32,040 bases of DNA from JAEUIG01 sp046349775 (GCA_046349775.1 JAXMBS010000064.1:1-32040), one strand, 5' to 3'. Positions 1 to 8,112 are shown, numbered from the stretch's first letter. Notes: a model not told the origin generated them from the letters alone. Program-made: numbers and translations.

Positions 1-259
1 TCCCTGAACCAGACGCTCGCGGCGCGACCTCGTCGCCGCCGGGCAGCAGTCTGTCAGGCAGCCGGCGCCTCTCCCGCCGCGTTCAGGCTCGCTCCCTCGC
101 TGTGTCTCCGCTTCGCCCCTCGGGCAAGCGTGGCTTGGCCCTCCGCGATTGGGAACGCCCCGTGCCCCGCTGCAACGCTCTTGCTGTCGCGACCTGCCCT
201 GCGGCGGACGCCCGATACGCCCCCGCAAGGCTGCACCCAACTTCATGGAGGATACCCGC

Positions 260-1030
260 ATGAGCACGAAGCCGATCATTGCCCTCAACGCCGACTACCG
301 CCCCGCCAAGAAGGACTCGGCCGCGTTCACGTGGATTGACAGCGGATACTACGACGCAATCACCGGCTCGGGCGGCATCCCGCTGATTATCCCGCCACTC
401 GCGGACGACGACGAACTGAAACAGATACTGGAGCGTGCGGACGGGCTGGTGCTGACGGGATGCAAGCTGGACCTGGACCCGGTCCGGCTGGGGTTTGAGA
501 AACATCCGGCGACGCGACCGATGCCGTCGCGACGCGAGGACTTCGATCGGCGGCTGGCGAAGATCGCGTATGAGAGCAAGATTCCGACGCTGGCGATCGG
601 GGTCGGGATGCAGACGCTCAACGTGATCTGCGGCGGGTCGCTGTTCCAGCATGTGACCGAGGAAGTGCTGAAGGCGCTGCATCACCGCGACCCGGTCGAG
701 GAGTGCCTGCGGCACGTGATCGAGATCGTGCCGGGGACCAAGATGGACGCCGTGTACGGCCCGGGCGAAATCCGGGTCAACAGCGACCATCACATGGCGG
801 TGGACAACGTGGCCAACTGCTTCCGCGTGTGCGCGACGGCGATGGACGGCGTGGTAGAAGCGTATGAATCGGTGGAAGACAACTGGTGGTGCCTGGGAGT
901 GCAGTTCCATCCGGAGAGCCGGACGGCGTCGGCACTCGACATGCAGGTCTTCGAAGTGTTCCTCGAGGGCGTGAGAGAGCAGGCGGCGCCGGCGATCCTG
1001 TCGTTCGAACAGCGCCGCGCTGCGGCCTGA
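260..1030 (+). CDS. Peptidase C26 / class I glutamine amidotransferase-like protein lacking the nucleophile
   Basis: The 256-residue protein has the layout of the gamma-glutamyl-GABA hydrolase (PuuD-like, peptidase C26) branch of class I glutamine amidotransferases. The N-terminal part reads KPIIALNADYR, a GLVLTG turn lies at about 62-67, the nucleophile-elbow region LAIGVGMQTLNV at 111-122, and the His/Glu motif QFHPES at 215-220. In active members the elbow reads GICRGMQ; here residue 114 is Gly instead of Cys and residue 115 is Val instead of Arg, so hydrolysis by the usual thiol mechanism is not expected. His217 and Glu219 are kept. I chose the ATG at 260 because GGAGGA lies 7 bases upstream; an open frame further 5' has no family similarity. 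A strong terminator follows, so the gene is probably monocistronic. The fold is confident; the function is unknown. Confidence 0.85.
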   Translation: MSTKPIIALNADYRPAKKDSAAFTWIDSGYYDAITGSGGIPLIIPPLADDDELKQILERADGLVLTGCKLDLDPVRLGFEKHPATRPMPSRREDFDRRLAKIAYESKIPTLAIGVGMQTLNVICGGSLFQHVTEEVLKALHHRDPVEECLRHVIEIVPGTKMDAVYGPGEIRVNSDHHMAVDNVANCFRVCATAMDGVVEAYESVEDNWWCLGVQFHPESRTASALDMQVFEVFLEGVREQAAPAILSFEQRRAAA

Positions 1031-1056
1031 GAGTCGTCACAAGCAAGTCGTCGTTC

Positions 1057-1096
1057 CGTGTCCCGAATGCATGAGGCATTCGGGACATGTTTTTTT
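1057..1096 (+). terminator. Intrinsic terminator after the amidotransferase-like gene
   Basis: A near-perfect hairpin has arms at 1059-1070 and 1076-1087 (12 bp, TGTCCCGAATGC with its complement), extended by a G-U and a C-G pair at the base. The loop is five bases, and a run of seven T residues follows at 1090-1096. It starts 26 bases after the stop codon of the upstream gene. Confidence 0.9.
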
Positions 1097-1277
1097 ATGG
1101 CCCAGAATTGATCGGTTTTGATGGACAATCAGGTCCGGCGCCGTGTAATCAACGAACGCGATCGCGGGCCGATCCGCACGTCTGGCGCCAGTCGTTTGGC
1201 CATACTGCTCGACCTGGTTCTGGTTGAAGAACCCCGACGTCCGCGTGGACAGCGTCGCCGGACGTCATCAGTCGCGG

Positions 1278-2751
1278 TTACACCAGCTCGGCAATCGGGT
1301 CACGATTGTCCAGCAGGTAGTGCGGACGGCCCTGCAGATCCACGAGAGTCGTGTTTCGGGCGTCGATTCCCAGGTTGTGGTACAGCGTGGCGAACACGTC
1401 GCGATAATGCACCGGCCGATCCTGCGGATGCTCGCCCAGCCGGTTGGTGGAGCCGATGACCTGCGCCAGGCGCATGCCGCCGCCCGCAAGGAGGCACTGC
1501 GATGCCTGGGGCCAGTGGTCGCGACCGGCATTCTGGTTGATCTTGGGAGTACGGCCAAACTCGCCCCAGACCACGACCGAGACATCCCGGTCCAGGCCCC
1601 GGTCGCTCAAATCTTCGACCAGCGCACTCAACCCAGCGTCCAGAAGCGGCAGCGTCTGCCGTGCATTCTGGAAATTCTCCGTGTGCCAGTCCCAGTTAAA
1701 ACCGCCGCGGCTCATGCGTTCGAGCGGCCATTGGCTGAACGCCAGCGTCACGCAGCGTACGCCGGCCTCCACAAGCCGTCGGGCGACGAGAAACTGCTTG
1801 AGCAATTCGGGACCACCATGCACGGGTGGCGCGGCGGCGTCGAATCCGTATCGTTCGCAGACCGTAGAATCTTCGCGCCGAAAGTCCAGAGCTTCGGCCA
1901 GGCGACTGGAGGTGAGGATGCCCATGGCCTGCCGGGAGATGTCGTCCAGCCCCTGCATCATGCCGCTTTGATCGGCGTCGCGGCGAAATCGATCGAAACT
2001 GCCCAAGAGCGCCTGGCGATCACTCAGCCGGTCGAGCGAAATGCCCTGCAAGGTGATTTCGGCAGCACTTTCACGGTTTCGGGCGACCTGCTCGGGCGAG
2101 ACGCCGGATTCGTAGACGATATCGTCACGTCGTTTGCGATTCGGTTCAAAGCCGGCATGCCCCACTCCCAGAAAGCCAGGTTGGTTCAGCGACGCCCGCG
2201 TGGTTGATTCGGCATTCGGTGGCGCCAGGCTGACAAACGGCGGCACGGCCGCGTGGAACGGCCCCTGTAGTCTGGAGATCGCCGCTCCGATCGAGGGCCA
2301 GCCTCCGGGTGGAAACCCCGGACGCAACACGGAATCCCCTTGCTGCGGATGGGATTCCCAGCCGGTCAGACCTGTGGATGCGGGCCATGGTCTTCCAAGG
2401 CCGCCGTACAGTGACCGGACCACGGCCAGCTTGTCCATGCAGGCCGCGAGACGCGGCATCAACTCGCAACAGTCGATGCCGGGAACGCGCGTTGCGATCG
2501 GTTGAACTCACCCCGGATTTCGACCGGCAGCTTTCCGGCTTCATGTCGAACATGTCCAGGTGCGGGGTCCGCCCGGCAGCAGGATCGCGATCAGCGACTT
2601 GGGCGACTGGCGGATGCCGGCGACCGCTTCCAGCCTGGAGGAGTTGGTGCAGCCCGAGATGCCACCGAGCACGCCCCAGCCCGCCGATCGACAAGAAGCC
2701 CGTCGGGACAGCAGTCGCAATAGCGGGAGCTCTGTCCGAGGTCTTCAGCAT
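1278..2751 (-). CDS. DUF1501 (sulfatase-like) protein, several frame breaks in the 5' third
   Basis: The C-terminal 394 codons (2462-1278) are open and carry hallmarks of DUF1501, an alkaline-phosphatase/sulfatase-fold family abundant in planctomycetes: LMPRLAACMDKLAVVRSLY, PPGGWPSIGAAISRLQG, VVVWGEFGRTPKIN and GRDHWPQ. The N-terminal third is present but scattered over all three frames: FLSIGGLG (about 2697), GVLGGISGC, LIAILLPGG, then HLDMFDMKPE (about 2545), EIRGEF, and IATRVPGIDCCE running into the long frame. At least four indels are needed to join these pieces. The RR-type export signal expected before FLSIGG is visible only as LLSRRA in another frame, so the true start may lie slightly upstream of 2751. 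DUF1501 genes usually follow a DUF1549/DUF1553 cytochrome gene; I see none here. Substrate unknown. The breaks are either sequence error or decay. Confidence 0.75.
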
Positions 2752-3198
2752 AGTCCCGGTAGCGTCATTCCGCTGGGATTCCGTGAACGCATCGCACCCA
2801 GCAAGTCAACTCGTGATGTTCGCGGATCGTCGGAGGCGCGTCAACGAGAGTCGATCGCCTGACACATTGCGGAGTCTCAGCATGTTGTCCTCTTGCCGTC
2901 AGCGCTCGATCAACGCCATCGCCTCCAATAGTATCTCGGAGATCTCACCATTGAGCAGCTCACCCCGCTGCACGGAAGCTTTTTCGGCTCCCGCGACTCA
3001 AAACGAACTGAGATAAGACGTCGTCAGCGGATTTCTGGGACTTCTTCAAAACCGGCCGATCGGCCGCAGCGAATCTCCGGGTAGACGTCATTCGAATGCA
3101 GCCGTCAGGCATTCGCACACCGATACTTTTTACTGGATGTTTAGCGGACATTGTGTCCACTGCGTAATCCTCTTCCGCGGGTTCACTGGGATTCCATT
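2752..3198. other. Gene-poor interval between DUF1501 and the phosphatase-SUI1 gene
   Basis: This 447-base interval separates divergently transcribed genes. No reading frame in it has recognisable family motifs. A short minus-strand open stretch at about 2900-2995 ends in GEISEILLEAMALIER followed by a stop and looks protein-like, but it has no start and no identifiable family; it could be the 3' remnant of a lost or frame-broken gene. I recognise no promoter, RNA or repeat. Confidence 0.4.
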
Positions 3199-3942
3199 GT
3201 GCCGAAGGCCTCCCCGAAAACCGTCTTGTTCCTCTGCACCGGGAACTACTATCGCAGCCGGTTCGCCGAGATCCTGTTCAATTCGGTCGCCGCCAAGCTG
3301 CAGCTGTCCTGGCGCGCGACATCTCGAGGACTGGCGCTGGAGCGCGGCGCCAACAATGTCGGCCCGATGGCAAAGGCGGCCGTGCAGGCCCTGCAGGCGA
3401 TGTCGATCCGGTCACCCGAGGATACCTCGCGGTTTCCGCGGGCCGCTTCGGCAGACGACTTCCAAACGGCGCACTGGATCGTCGCCTTGAAGGATGCCGA
3501 ACATCGACCACTGCTGCAGGAGCGATTCCCGGACTGGTTGGAACGGATCGAATTCTGGCAGGTCAATGACGCACCGCAGGCATTGTCCGAAATTGAACGC
3601 GAAGTCGCAGACCTTGCGGCACGGTTGATCACCGGGGGACGGCCGCGGACGACTCCGGCGGCTCCGGCAATGTTGGAAGAGCAGCCCCCAAACGATCCGC
3701 CGCCAGGCAAGGCACTGACCGCGAAGGTCGGGCGCGAGACGGCCGGGCGACGTGGCAAGGCGGTAACGACCGTCGCGGTATCTGCGGACGAGAGCGAACT
3801 GCAGGAGCTGGCCGGCCTTCTGAAACGGCGCTGCGGGACCGGCGGCACCGTGAAGGATGGACGGATTGAGATTCAGGGAGACCAGCGCGAGCGCATTGTC
3901 GGCGAACTGCAACGCCTCGGCTACCAGGTCAAGCGAGCTTGA
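3199..3942 (+). CDS. Low-molecular-weight phosphatase domain fused to a SUI1/YciH translation-factor domain
   Basis: The single uninterrupted frame encodes 247 residues from a GTG at 3199; a TTG at 3151 is a less likely start. Residues 8-145 match the low-molecular-weight protein tyrosine phosphatase fold. The P-loop is LFLCTGNYYRSR with the CX5R signature (Cys13, Arg19), and a candidate general acid, Asp124, lies in VNDAP. Residues 146-174 form a Pro-rich linker. Residues 176-247 match the SUI1/eIF1-like domain as in E. coli YciH: ETAGRRGKAVT, LLKRRCGTGGTVKDG and IEIQGDQRERI. The CGxGG loop and the IQGDxR motif are both kept. The N-terminal zinc-site segment of some YciH proteins is absent. 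SUI1 domains act at the small ribosomal subunit, so a phosphatase acting on the translation apparatus is conceivable, but that is inference. A local indel that removed a stop between two adjacent genes is the main alternative; the smooth linker argues against it. Confidence 0.85.
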   Translation: MPKASPKTVLFLCTGNYYRSRFAEILFNSVAAKLQLSWRATSRGLALERGANNVGPMAKAAVQALQAMSIRSPEDTSRFPRAASADDFQTAHWIVALKDAEHRPLLQERFPDWLERIEFWQVNDAPQALSEIEREVADLAARLITGGRPRTTPAAPAMLEEQPPNDPPPGKALTAKVGRETAGRRGKAVTTVAVSADESELQELAGLLKRRCGTGGTVKDGRIEIQGDQRERIVGELQRLGYQVKRA

Positions 3943-4160
3943 CCACGGGCCGACCAACACGGGCGGCTCTGCAATACGACTCCGAAGAACCGGAACTGAT
4001 CGCCCTCACGGAAGTGACTGGTCTTCCCGGCCGCGGCTGCTGTTTCACATGACGGTAAACCACGATGTGTTCCCTGATGCGCGAATGCGGACCGTCGATG
4101 AGAATGGTCGACCATCTCCGACGTCTCGCTCAGCCAGAATGCAATAATGGCCGGTGCGCT

Positions 4161-4434
4161 TCAGCGACGTTCCAGCTTGATGTCGCGTCGGGCCGCCGTG
4201 TCTTTCGGCTGCGGATCGGCGCCCTCATTGACTTGCCGGCTGTCGTGAAAGACAGCGAACAAGCGGACAACCACCAGATCGGCCCCTGGGGTCGAAGCCG
4301 CAAGACGCTGTCCCCAGGCATCCACGCGTTCCCAATGCGACGGACCGTGAATTGAGCGTCGCCCCAGAGGAAACTGATCGGCGATCAGCATTCGCAGCAA
4401 GAAAGTCGATCTGGTGATCCGGGTTCAACCGCAT
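4161..4434 (-). CDS. HD-like hydrolase fragment, truncated and frame-broken
   Basis: The open frame from 4400 contains IHGPSHWERVDAWGQRL and VVRLFAVFHDSRQVNEG. These resemble the N-terminal half of a small HD-type protein in which the HGxxHW and FHDS motifs supply metal-binding His and Asp residues. A plausible start is the ATG at 4434 (MRLNPDHQIDFL), joined to the main frame through one indel near 4415. After Asn-Glu-Gly the sequence no longer follows the family and stops at 4161, so the C-terminal half is missing or scrambled. The gene lies 16 bases downstream of the nuoD stop on the same strand, so it may be the last gene of that operon. Family assignment is from motif memory only. Confidence 0.45.
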
Positions 4435-4450
4435 CGATCGTTCTCTCACC

Positions 4451-5700
4451 CTACCGATCAATCTCCCCCATCACGATATCCAGCGAGCCGACGATGGCCG
4501 GCACGTCGGCCAGCAGCACCCCTGGCACAAGGGCCCGCTGACCGACAGGTTGCAGAAACAGGAGCTCTTGGCCCGCGCGCCGCAGCGGCTCGGTCTTGTC
4601 GTCGCCGACAATGTAGAACCCCATCTGTCCGCGGGGACACTCGGTCTCGAGATACGACTCGCCGCGCGGCGATTTCGCCGTCATCTTGTACGGGACGCGA
4701 TGCGTGCCAGCGGCCGTCGGGTACCTGTTTAAGGCCTCACGCACCAGCCGGATTGACTGCACGACTTCCAGCATCCGTACGAAGAACCGACACCAGTTGT
4801 CGCCGAGAATGACTTCCGGCGGCACGTCCGGGAAGTTCGGGAACGGAGCGACCGGAATCTCGAAGTCGTAGTCCGCATACATCCGGGTATAAATCGGTTC
4901 GCCGTCGCGGCGGAGGTCGATGTCCACCCCGCTGCCGCGCGGCACCGGTCCCGTGCAGCCATAGTCGATCGCCATCTCCGCCGGCATCACGCCGATGGCC
5001 GCCGTCCGCTTGATGAAAATCGAGTTCTGCGTCAGCAGCGTGTGGTACTCGGTAATCCGCGGCTCCAGCCAGTCGAGGAACAACCGCACCGCGTCCGCCC
5101 ACTGCAGCTTCATGTTCATGCTGTGGCCCGTCAGCGACGCCAGTCCTGGCGGAATCGGGATCGTCGTCGGCAGGTCGTGCGTCGCGCCGCCGATCGTCAG
5201 ATAGCTGTAGGTCAGCCGTGCGCCGCAGGCTTCCTCAAACAGGTCGAGGACGATCTCGCGCTCGCGGAACGCGTACAGGAACGGGCTGAACGTCCCGAGG
5301 TCCAGCCCATACGCCCCATGCCGACGAGGTGGCTCGCGATGCGTCCGAGCTCGGCAATGATGACCCGCAGCGTCATCACGCCTTTTTCCGGCACTTCCAA
5401 GCCGATGAGCTTTTCATAGGCCAGCGCCATCCCCAGGTTCATGTTCATTGCGGCCAGATAGTCCATCCGGTCGCTATAGGGGATCCACTGGGGTCCGGCG
5501 AGGTTTTCGCCGATTTTTTCGGGCGCAGCGGTGCAGGTAACCGATGTGCGGCACGCATTCGTGCACGACTTCGCCGTCGGTTCGCAGCAGGAGCCTGAGC
5601 ACGCCGTGCGTGCTGGGGTGCTGCGGTCCCATGTTGACGAGCATCTCGTCCGTGCGACGTCGAACTCGACAACACGTTGGTCTTCGAAGGTGGTAGCCAT
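4451..5700 (-). CDS. nuoD: NADH-quinone oxidoreductase subunit D (complex I), frame-broken
   Basis: This is the 49-kDa-type subunit that helps form the quinone-binding site of complex I on the cytoplasmic face. The start is MATTFEDQRVVEFDVART at 5700. The next segment, MLVNMGPQHPSTHGVLRLLL to GYLHRCA, is in another frame (about 5650-5523); EKIGENLAGPQWIPYSDRMD continues in a third to about 5318; and MNMKLQWADAVRLFLDWLEP to the TAG at 4451 is open. Family motifs GPQHPSTHG, RIASHLVGMG, PRG and DIVMGEIDR are all present. Two breaks have simple explanations: one extra C at about 5521-5523 (GCCC) and one lost G at 5314-5317 (GGGG where GGGGG would restore GMGAYGLDLG). Reconstructed length, about 415 residues, is normal. 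The 94-base gap after nuoC holds a word-like repeat and no Shine-Dalgarno sequence. Confidence 0.88.
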
Positions 5701-5794
5701 TTCAGGTGGTCGGTGGTCGGTGGTCGGTTGCCAGTGATCGGTTCCAGCATTGTCGTTGCCAGTCACGGTTAACCGATGACCGACAACCAAGAAC
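5701..5794 (-). repeat. Word-like repeat leader upstream of nuoD
   Basis: The whole nuoC-nuoD gap consists of repeated short words. Read in the sense direction it has CGGTCATCGGTTAACCG, TGACTGGCAACGACAATGC, ACCGATCACTGGCAACCG and then four near-tandem ACCGACC units directly before CTGAAATG. The distal GGTTGTCGGTCATCGGTT part can pair with the proximal AACCGACCACCGACC part. No purine-rich ribosome-binding site precedes the nuoD ATG. Confidence 0.6.
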
Positions 5795-6330
5795 CTACTT
5801 CCCCCGCACGCCGTGGTATTCGAGTGGGAACTCGTAGTCCTTCCGCAGCGGATGCCCTTCCCAGTCGTCCGGGCAGAGAATCCGCACCAGGTTGGGGTGG
5901 CCGACGAATCGCACACCCAGCAGGTCATAGGCCTCGCGCTCGTGCCAGTCGGCGATGGCCCACACGTGGGAGACCGTGTCGATCTCCGGCAGATCTCCCG
6001 GCGTGTCGCCAGCCCAGCGCGGCAGCCTGGCCTTGATCGTGATGCGGTGCTTGTGCGAGACGCTGAAGAGCTGGTAAACGACCTCCAGGTGCGGCTCGTG
6101 GGCGAACGATTTCTGCTTTTCGGGTCCGCCTCGAAATAATCGACGACCGTCAGGTCGCAAAGCTGATCCAGCGCCAAGCGCCTGATCGTCCTTGAGATAT
6201 GCCGCCACGGCGGCGATATCGCTCGCCCGGACCTCAATGGACGGATCGACGCGATCGGTGGACAGTGCGACAGAATCGCCTCGCTGCCGAATCGGTCGAC
6301 GAGGTACTGATGAATTTCTGAAGGGGTCAT
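5795..6330 (-). CDS. nuoC: NADH-quinone oxidoreductase subunit C (complex I), frame-broken
   Basis: This 30-kDa-type subunit belongs to the peripheral arm of complex I and contacts NuoD. MTPSEIHQYLVDRFGSEAIL opens at the ATG at 6330. The sequence then moves to another frame (LSTDRVDPSIEVRASDIAA, AAYLKDDQAL), to a third (LDQLCDLTVVDYFEADP, about 6165-6120) and back for KQKSFAHEPHLEVVYQLFS to the TAG at 5795. The family signature is present near the end: IADWHEREAYDLLGVRF, GHPNLVRIL and DWEGHPLRKDYEFP. At about 6120 one additional G (CCGGAAAAG for CCGAAAAG) would repair the frame. Reconstructed length is about 180 residues. No Shine-Dalgarno sequence is visible; the upstream gap carries a long inverted repeat. 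Confidence 0.87.
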
Positions 6331-6338
6331 TGTCACAG

Positions 6339-6410
6339 TGTTTGGTGCTTGGTCGTTTGGTAACAGGTTGAATTGGTTACTGGCGATACTCCGTCACCAA
6401 GCACCAAACA
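6339..6410. repeat. Perfect 15-bp inverted repeat in the nuoA-nuoC gap
   Basis: TGTTTGGTGCTTGGT at 6339-6353 is the exact complement of ACCAAGCACCAAACA at 6396-6410, with 42 bases between them. An inner GTAAC/GTTAC pair (6360-6364 and 6376-6380) could form a second stem inside the loop. More CCAGACACCAAACCACC words follow to 6427. The structure fills the space between nuoA and nuoC where nuoB is normally found. It lacks a T-tract, so it is not a standard terminator. Confidence 0.8.
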
Positions 6411-6437
6411 ACCAGACACCAAACCACCCTGAAGACA

Positions 6438-7024
6438 CTAGCCGACGGTTTCAGTCTGACGCGTCGATGCACTCGCTGCCGGTTCGACGATCCGCCGCGT
6501 GCGCGGCGACGGCGCCGCCTGTTTCGCCTGCACGACCATCGCCCGCACCCAATCCAGGTCGCCGCGATGCCACACGTAGGCGAAGCCCACCAGCAGCACG
6601 CCGAAGAACACCAGGATGTCTGCCAGCCCCACCCACGCGAGCTGACTGGCCGCACCAGCCGTGATCTGCGTCGCCTCAGTCAGCGTCCCGGCCGGCAGGT
6701 TCAGCAGCTTGTCAGATAACTGCAACCGGGTCGCTTCGGTGAGCGACGGATCGGCGAGTTGTGTTCGCCGCCGAAGATCGTCCCCCACGGGAAGAAGAAC
6801 ACGACTTCCACGTCGAAGATGATGAACAGCAGCGCGACGACATAGAACCGCAGGTCGAACTGAATGTAGCTGGAGCCGATCGTCGGCTCGCCGCACTCGT
6901 AAACCGCGTCCTTTTCAGAAGTCGGCAGTCGCGGTCGCACGAACAACCCGGCCAGCAGGGGCAACAGCACCAGCGTCGCGCCGACGATCACCGCCAGCAG
7001 CAAATGGAAATTCAGGTCGGTCAT
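6438..7024 (-). CDS. nuoA: NADH-quinone oxidoreductase subunit A with a long insert, one frame break
   Basis: A three-helix membrane subunit of complex I at the junction of its two arms. Residues 8-28 form helix 1. The loop has SEKDAVYECGEP with the conserved Cys-Gly-Glu (Cys44). Helix 2 covers about 60-80 with FIIFDVEVVFFFPW, including the conserved Asp71 and Glu73. After GGEHN (about 6758) the frame changes and continues as LADPSLTEATRLQLSDKLL, a segment of about 45 residues, to helix 3 (LADILVFFGVLLVGFAYVW) and the conserved GDLDW. In E. coli-type NuoA helix 3 follows helix 2 much more closely, so the middle segment is an insert. A charged Pro/Ala-rich tail follows to the stop at 6438. Confidence 0.87.
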
Positions 7025-7063
7025 CGGGGCGAGCGAGACAGGTGTGGTTGGGCGGCAATCGGC

Positions 7064-7510
7064 TTACTGGGAATCCGGCAGCAGGTCGTCGCGATCGTCA
7101 AACTTGGGTGGCGTGTACAGGTTGAGCGTGTTGTCGGGTGCATCGGCATGCACGTCCGCGTCGCCGAGTCGCCAGCGAAACTGTGTCTGTCCGTGACCGG
7201 GAAATGTCACGGCGCCGGTGGCGGCGTCGCCGATTTGGACTCCCAGTTCTCCGAGTTCGGCCACCAGACCGTGCAACGATTGCTCGTCGGCGGCGAAGTC
7301 CGCTTCCATCTGCCGGAGTTCCTCGGCGTACGGGTCGTTTTCCCTTGGCTTGCGCCGGCGGCCGCCTGACAAGTCGTCGAGTCGCTCGCGCCGGGACCGG
7401 AGGTCCGCATGCAGATCGACAATATCGCGGACGATCAGCCGCACGAGCGGCAGCGTGCGATTCGCTTCCTCACGGGTGAACGTCTTGCCGGTGACGGAAC
7501 TGACGGTCAT
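7064..7510 (-). CDS. DUF2203 family protein
   Basis: This 148-residue protein starts TGKTFTREEANRTLPLVRLI, the typical N-terminus of DUF2203, followed by a long helical, probably coiled-coil region (DLHADLRSRRERLDDL to LHGLVAELGELGVQI) and a C-terminal FRWRLGDADV strand motif. Members are small soluble proteins of unknown function. It sits between nuoI and nuoA in the same orientation, 47 bases after nuoI and 39 bases before nuoA, so it is probably cotranscribed with complex I genes. That position hints at a link to respiratory-chain assembly or expression, which is inference. The start ATG at 7510 was chosen by alignment of TFTREEAN to the family start. Confidence 0.8.
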   Translation of the reverse strand: MTVSSVTGKTFTREEANRTLPLVRLIVRDIVDLHADLRSRRERLDDLSGGRRRKPRENDPYAEELRQMEADFAADEQSLHGLVAELGELGVQIGDAATGAVTFPGHGQTQFRWRLGDADVHADAPDNTLNLYTPPKFDDRDDLLPDSQ

Positions 7511-7557
7511 GGTCGTGCCTTTCGGCTGCGGCGACTGAGCACGGGCGCCGCGGGCTA

Positions 7558-8112
7558 CTACTTGTCTCCTTCAGGTGCAAACTCAAACGGACTGGGCTCG
7601 CCCTTGATCCAGACCGGCTGGTACAGCACCTTCGACTCGGCCACAGCCGTCGGGTTGAGCGTCGCCTGCCCCCACGCCGTCTCCAGCGGGACCTTGGCAT
7701 AGTCGACGATGCAACCGTCGCGGCTGTAGCAGCTCAAATCATGATTCGAGCCCATGAAGATGCAGTCAACCGGGCAAGGTTCGACGCACAGCGCACAGAA
7801 CATGCACTTGGTGTAGTCGATGGCGAAGCCGTTGACGCGAAAACCCTTGCCGACAGGGTTTTTCTCTTTCTCGATGTAGATGCAGTCGACCGGGCAGGCG
7901 GCCGCGCACTTTTCACACGCAATACAGGTCGTCAGGTCGAACCGGTGGAATCCCCGGTAGCGGGCCTTTACCGGCACCGGCACCTCGGGATACTCGTAAA
8001 TCTGCGTAAAGGCCTTGCGCTGATACGTCTTCCGCATCACGCCGATCGTGACAGCCAAGCCCTGGAGCACCGTCGAAACAGCGGTCCAGACATTGCGAAA
8101 CCACTCGCGCAT
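7558..8112 (-). CDS. nuoI: NADH-quinone oxidoreductase subunit I (2x 4Fe-4S)
   Basis: A 184-residue iron-sulfur subunit of the complex I peripheral arm that passes electrons toward NuoB. Two complete 4Fe-4S motifs are present: Cys63, 66, 69, 73 in CIACEKCAAACPVDCIYIE and Cys103, 106, 109, 113 in CMFCALCVEPCPVDCIF. The region IDYTKCMFC between them and the N-terminal amphipathic stretch match the TYKY-type subunit. The frame is intact, unlike nuoA, nuoC and nuoD downstream. The NuoB partner that would accept its electrons is not encoded in the window. The upstream region holds word-like repeats shared with other leaders. Confidence 0.93.
   Translation of the reverse strand: MREWFRNVWTAVSTVLQGLAVTIGVMRKTYQRKAFTQIYEYPEVPVPVKARYRGFHRFDLTTCIACEKCAAACPVDCIYIEKEKNPVGKGFRVNGFAIDYTKCMFCALCVEPCPVDCIFMGSNHDLSCYSRDGCIVDYAKVPLETAWGQATLNPTAVAESKVLYQPVWIKGEPSPFEFAPEGDK

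Noticed and set aside
1..259. Open frames at the left edge that could be the tail of a gene
   Set aside because: None shows a recognisable C-terminus or family motif, and the translated sequence is Arg/Pro/Ser-rich in all frames. I see nothing supportable before the amidotransferase-like gene.
1224..2207. Plus-strand open frame of 327 codons
   Set aside because: Antisense to the DUF1501 gene, whose minus-strand reading has clear family motifs.
3199..3942. Annotation as two genes, a phosphatase and a SUI1 factor starting at the ATG at 3670
   Set aside because: The frame is continuous, there is no stop after the phosphatase domain, and no ribosome-binding site precedes the internal ATG. A single fused protein is the simpler reading.
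3943..4160. Short frames between the phosphatase-SUI1 gene and the HD-like fragment
   Set aside because: Pieces such as REHIVVYRHVKQQ look protein-like, but they have no start, no family and no continuity, so no gene is claimed.
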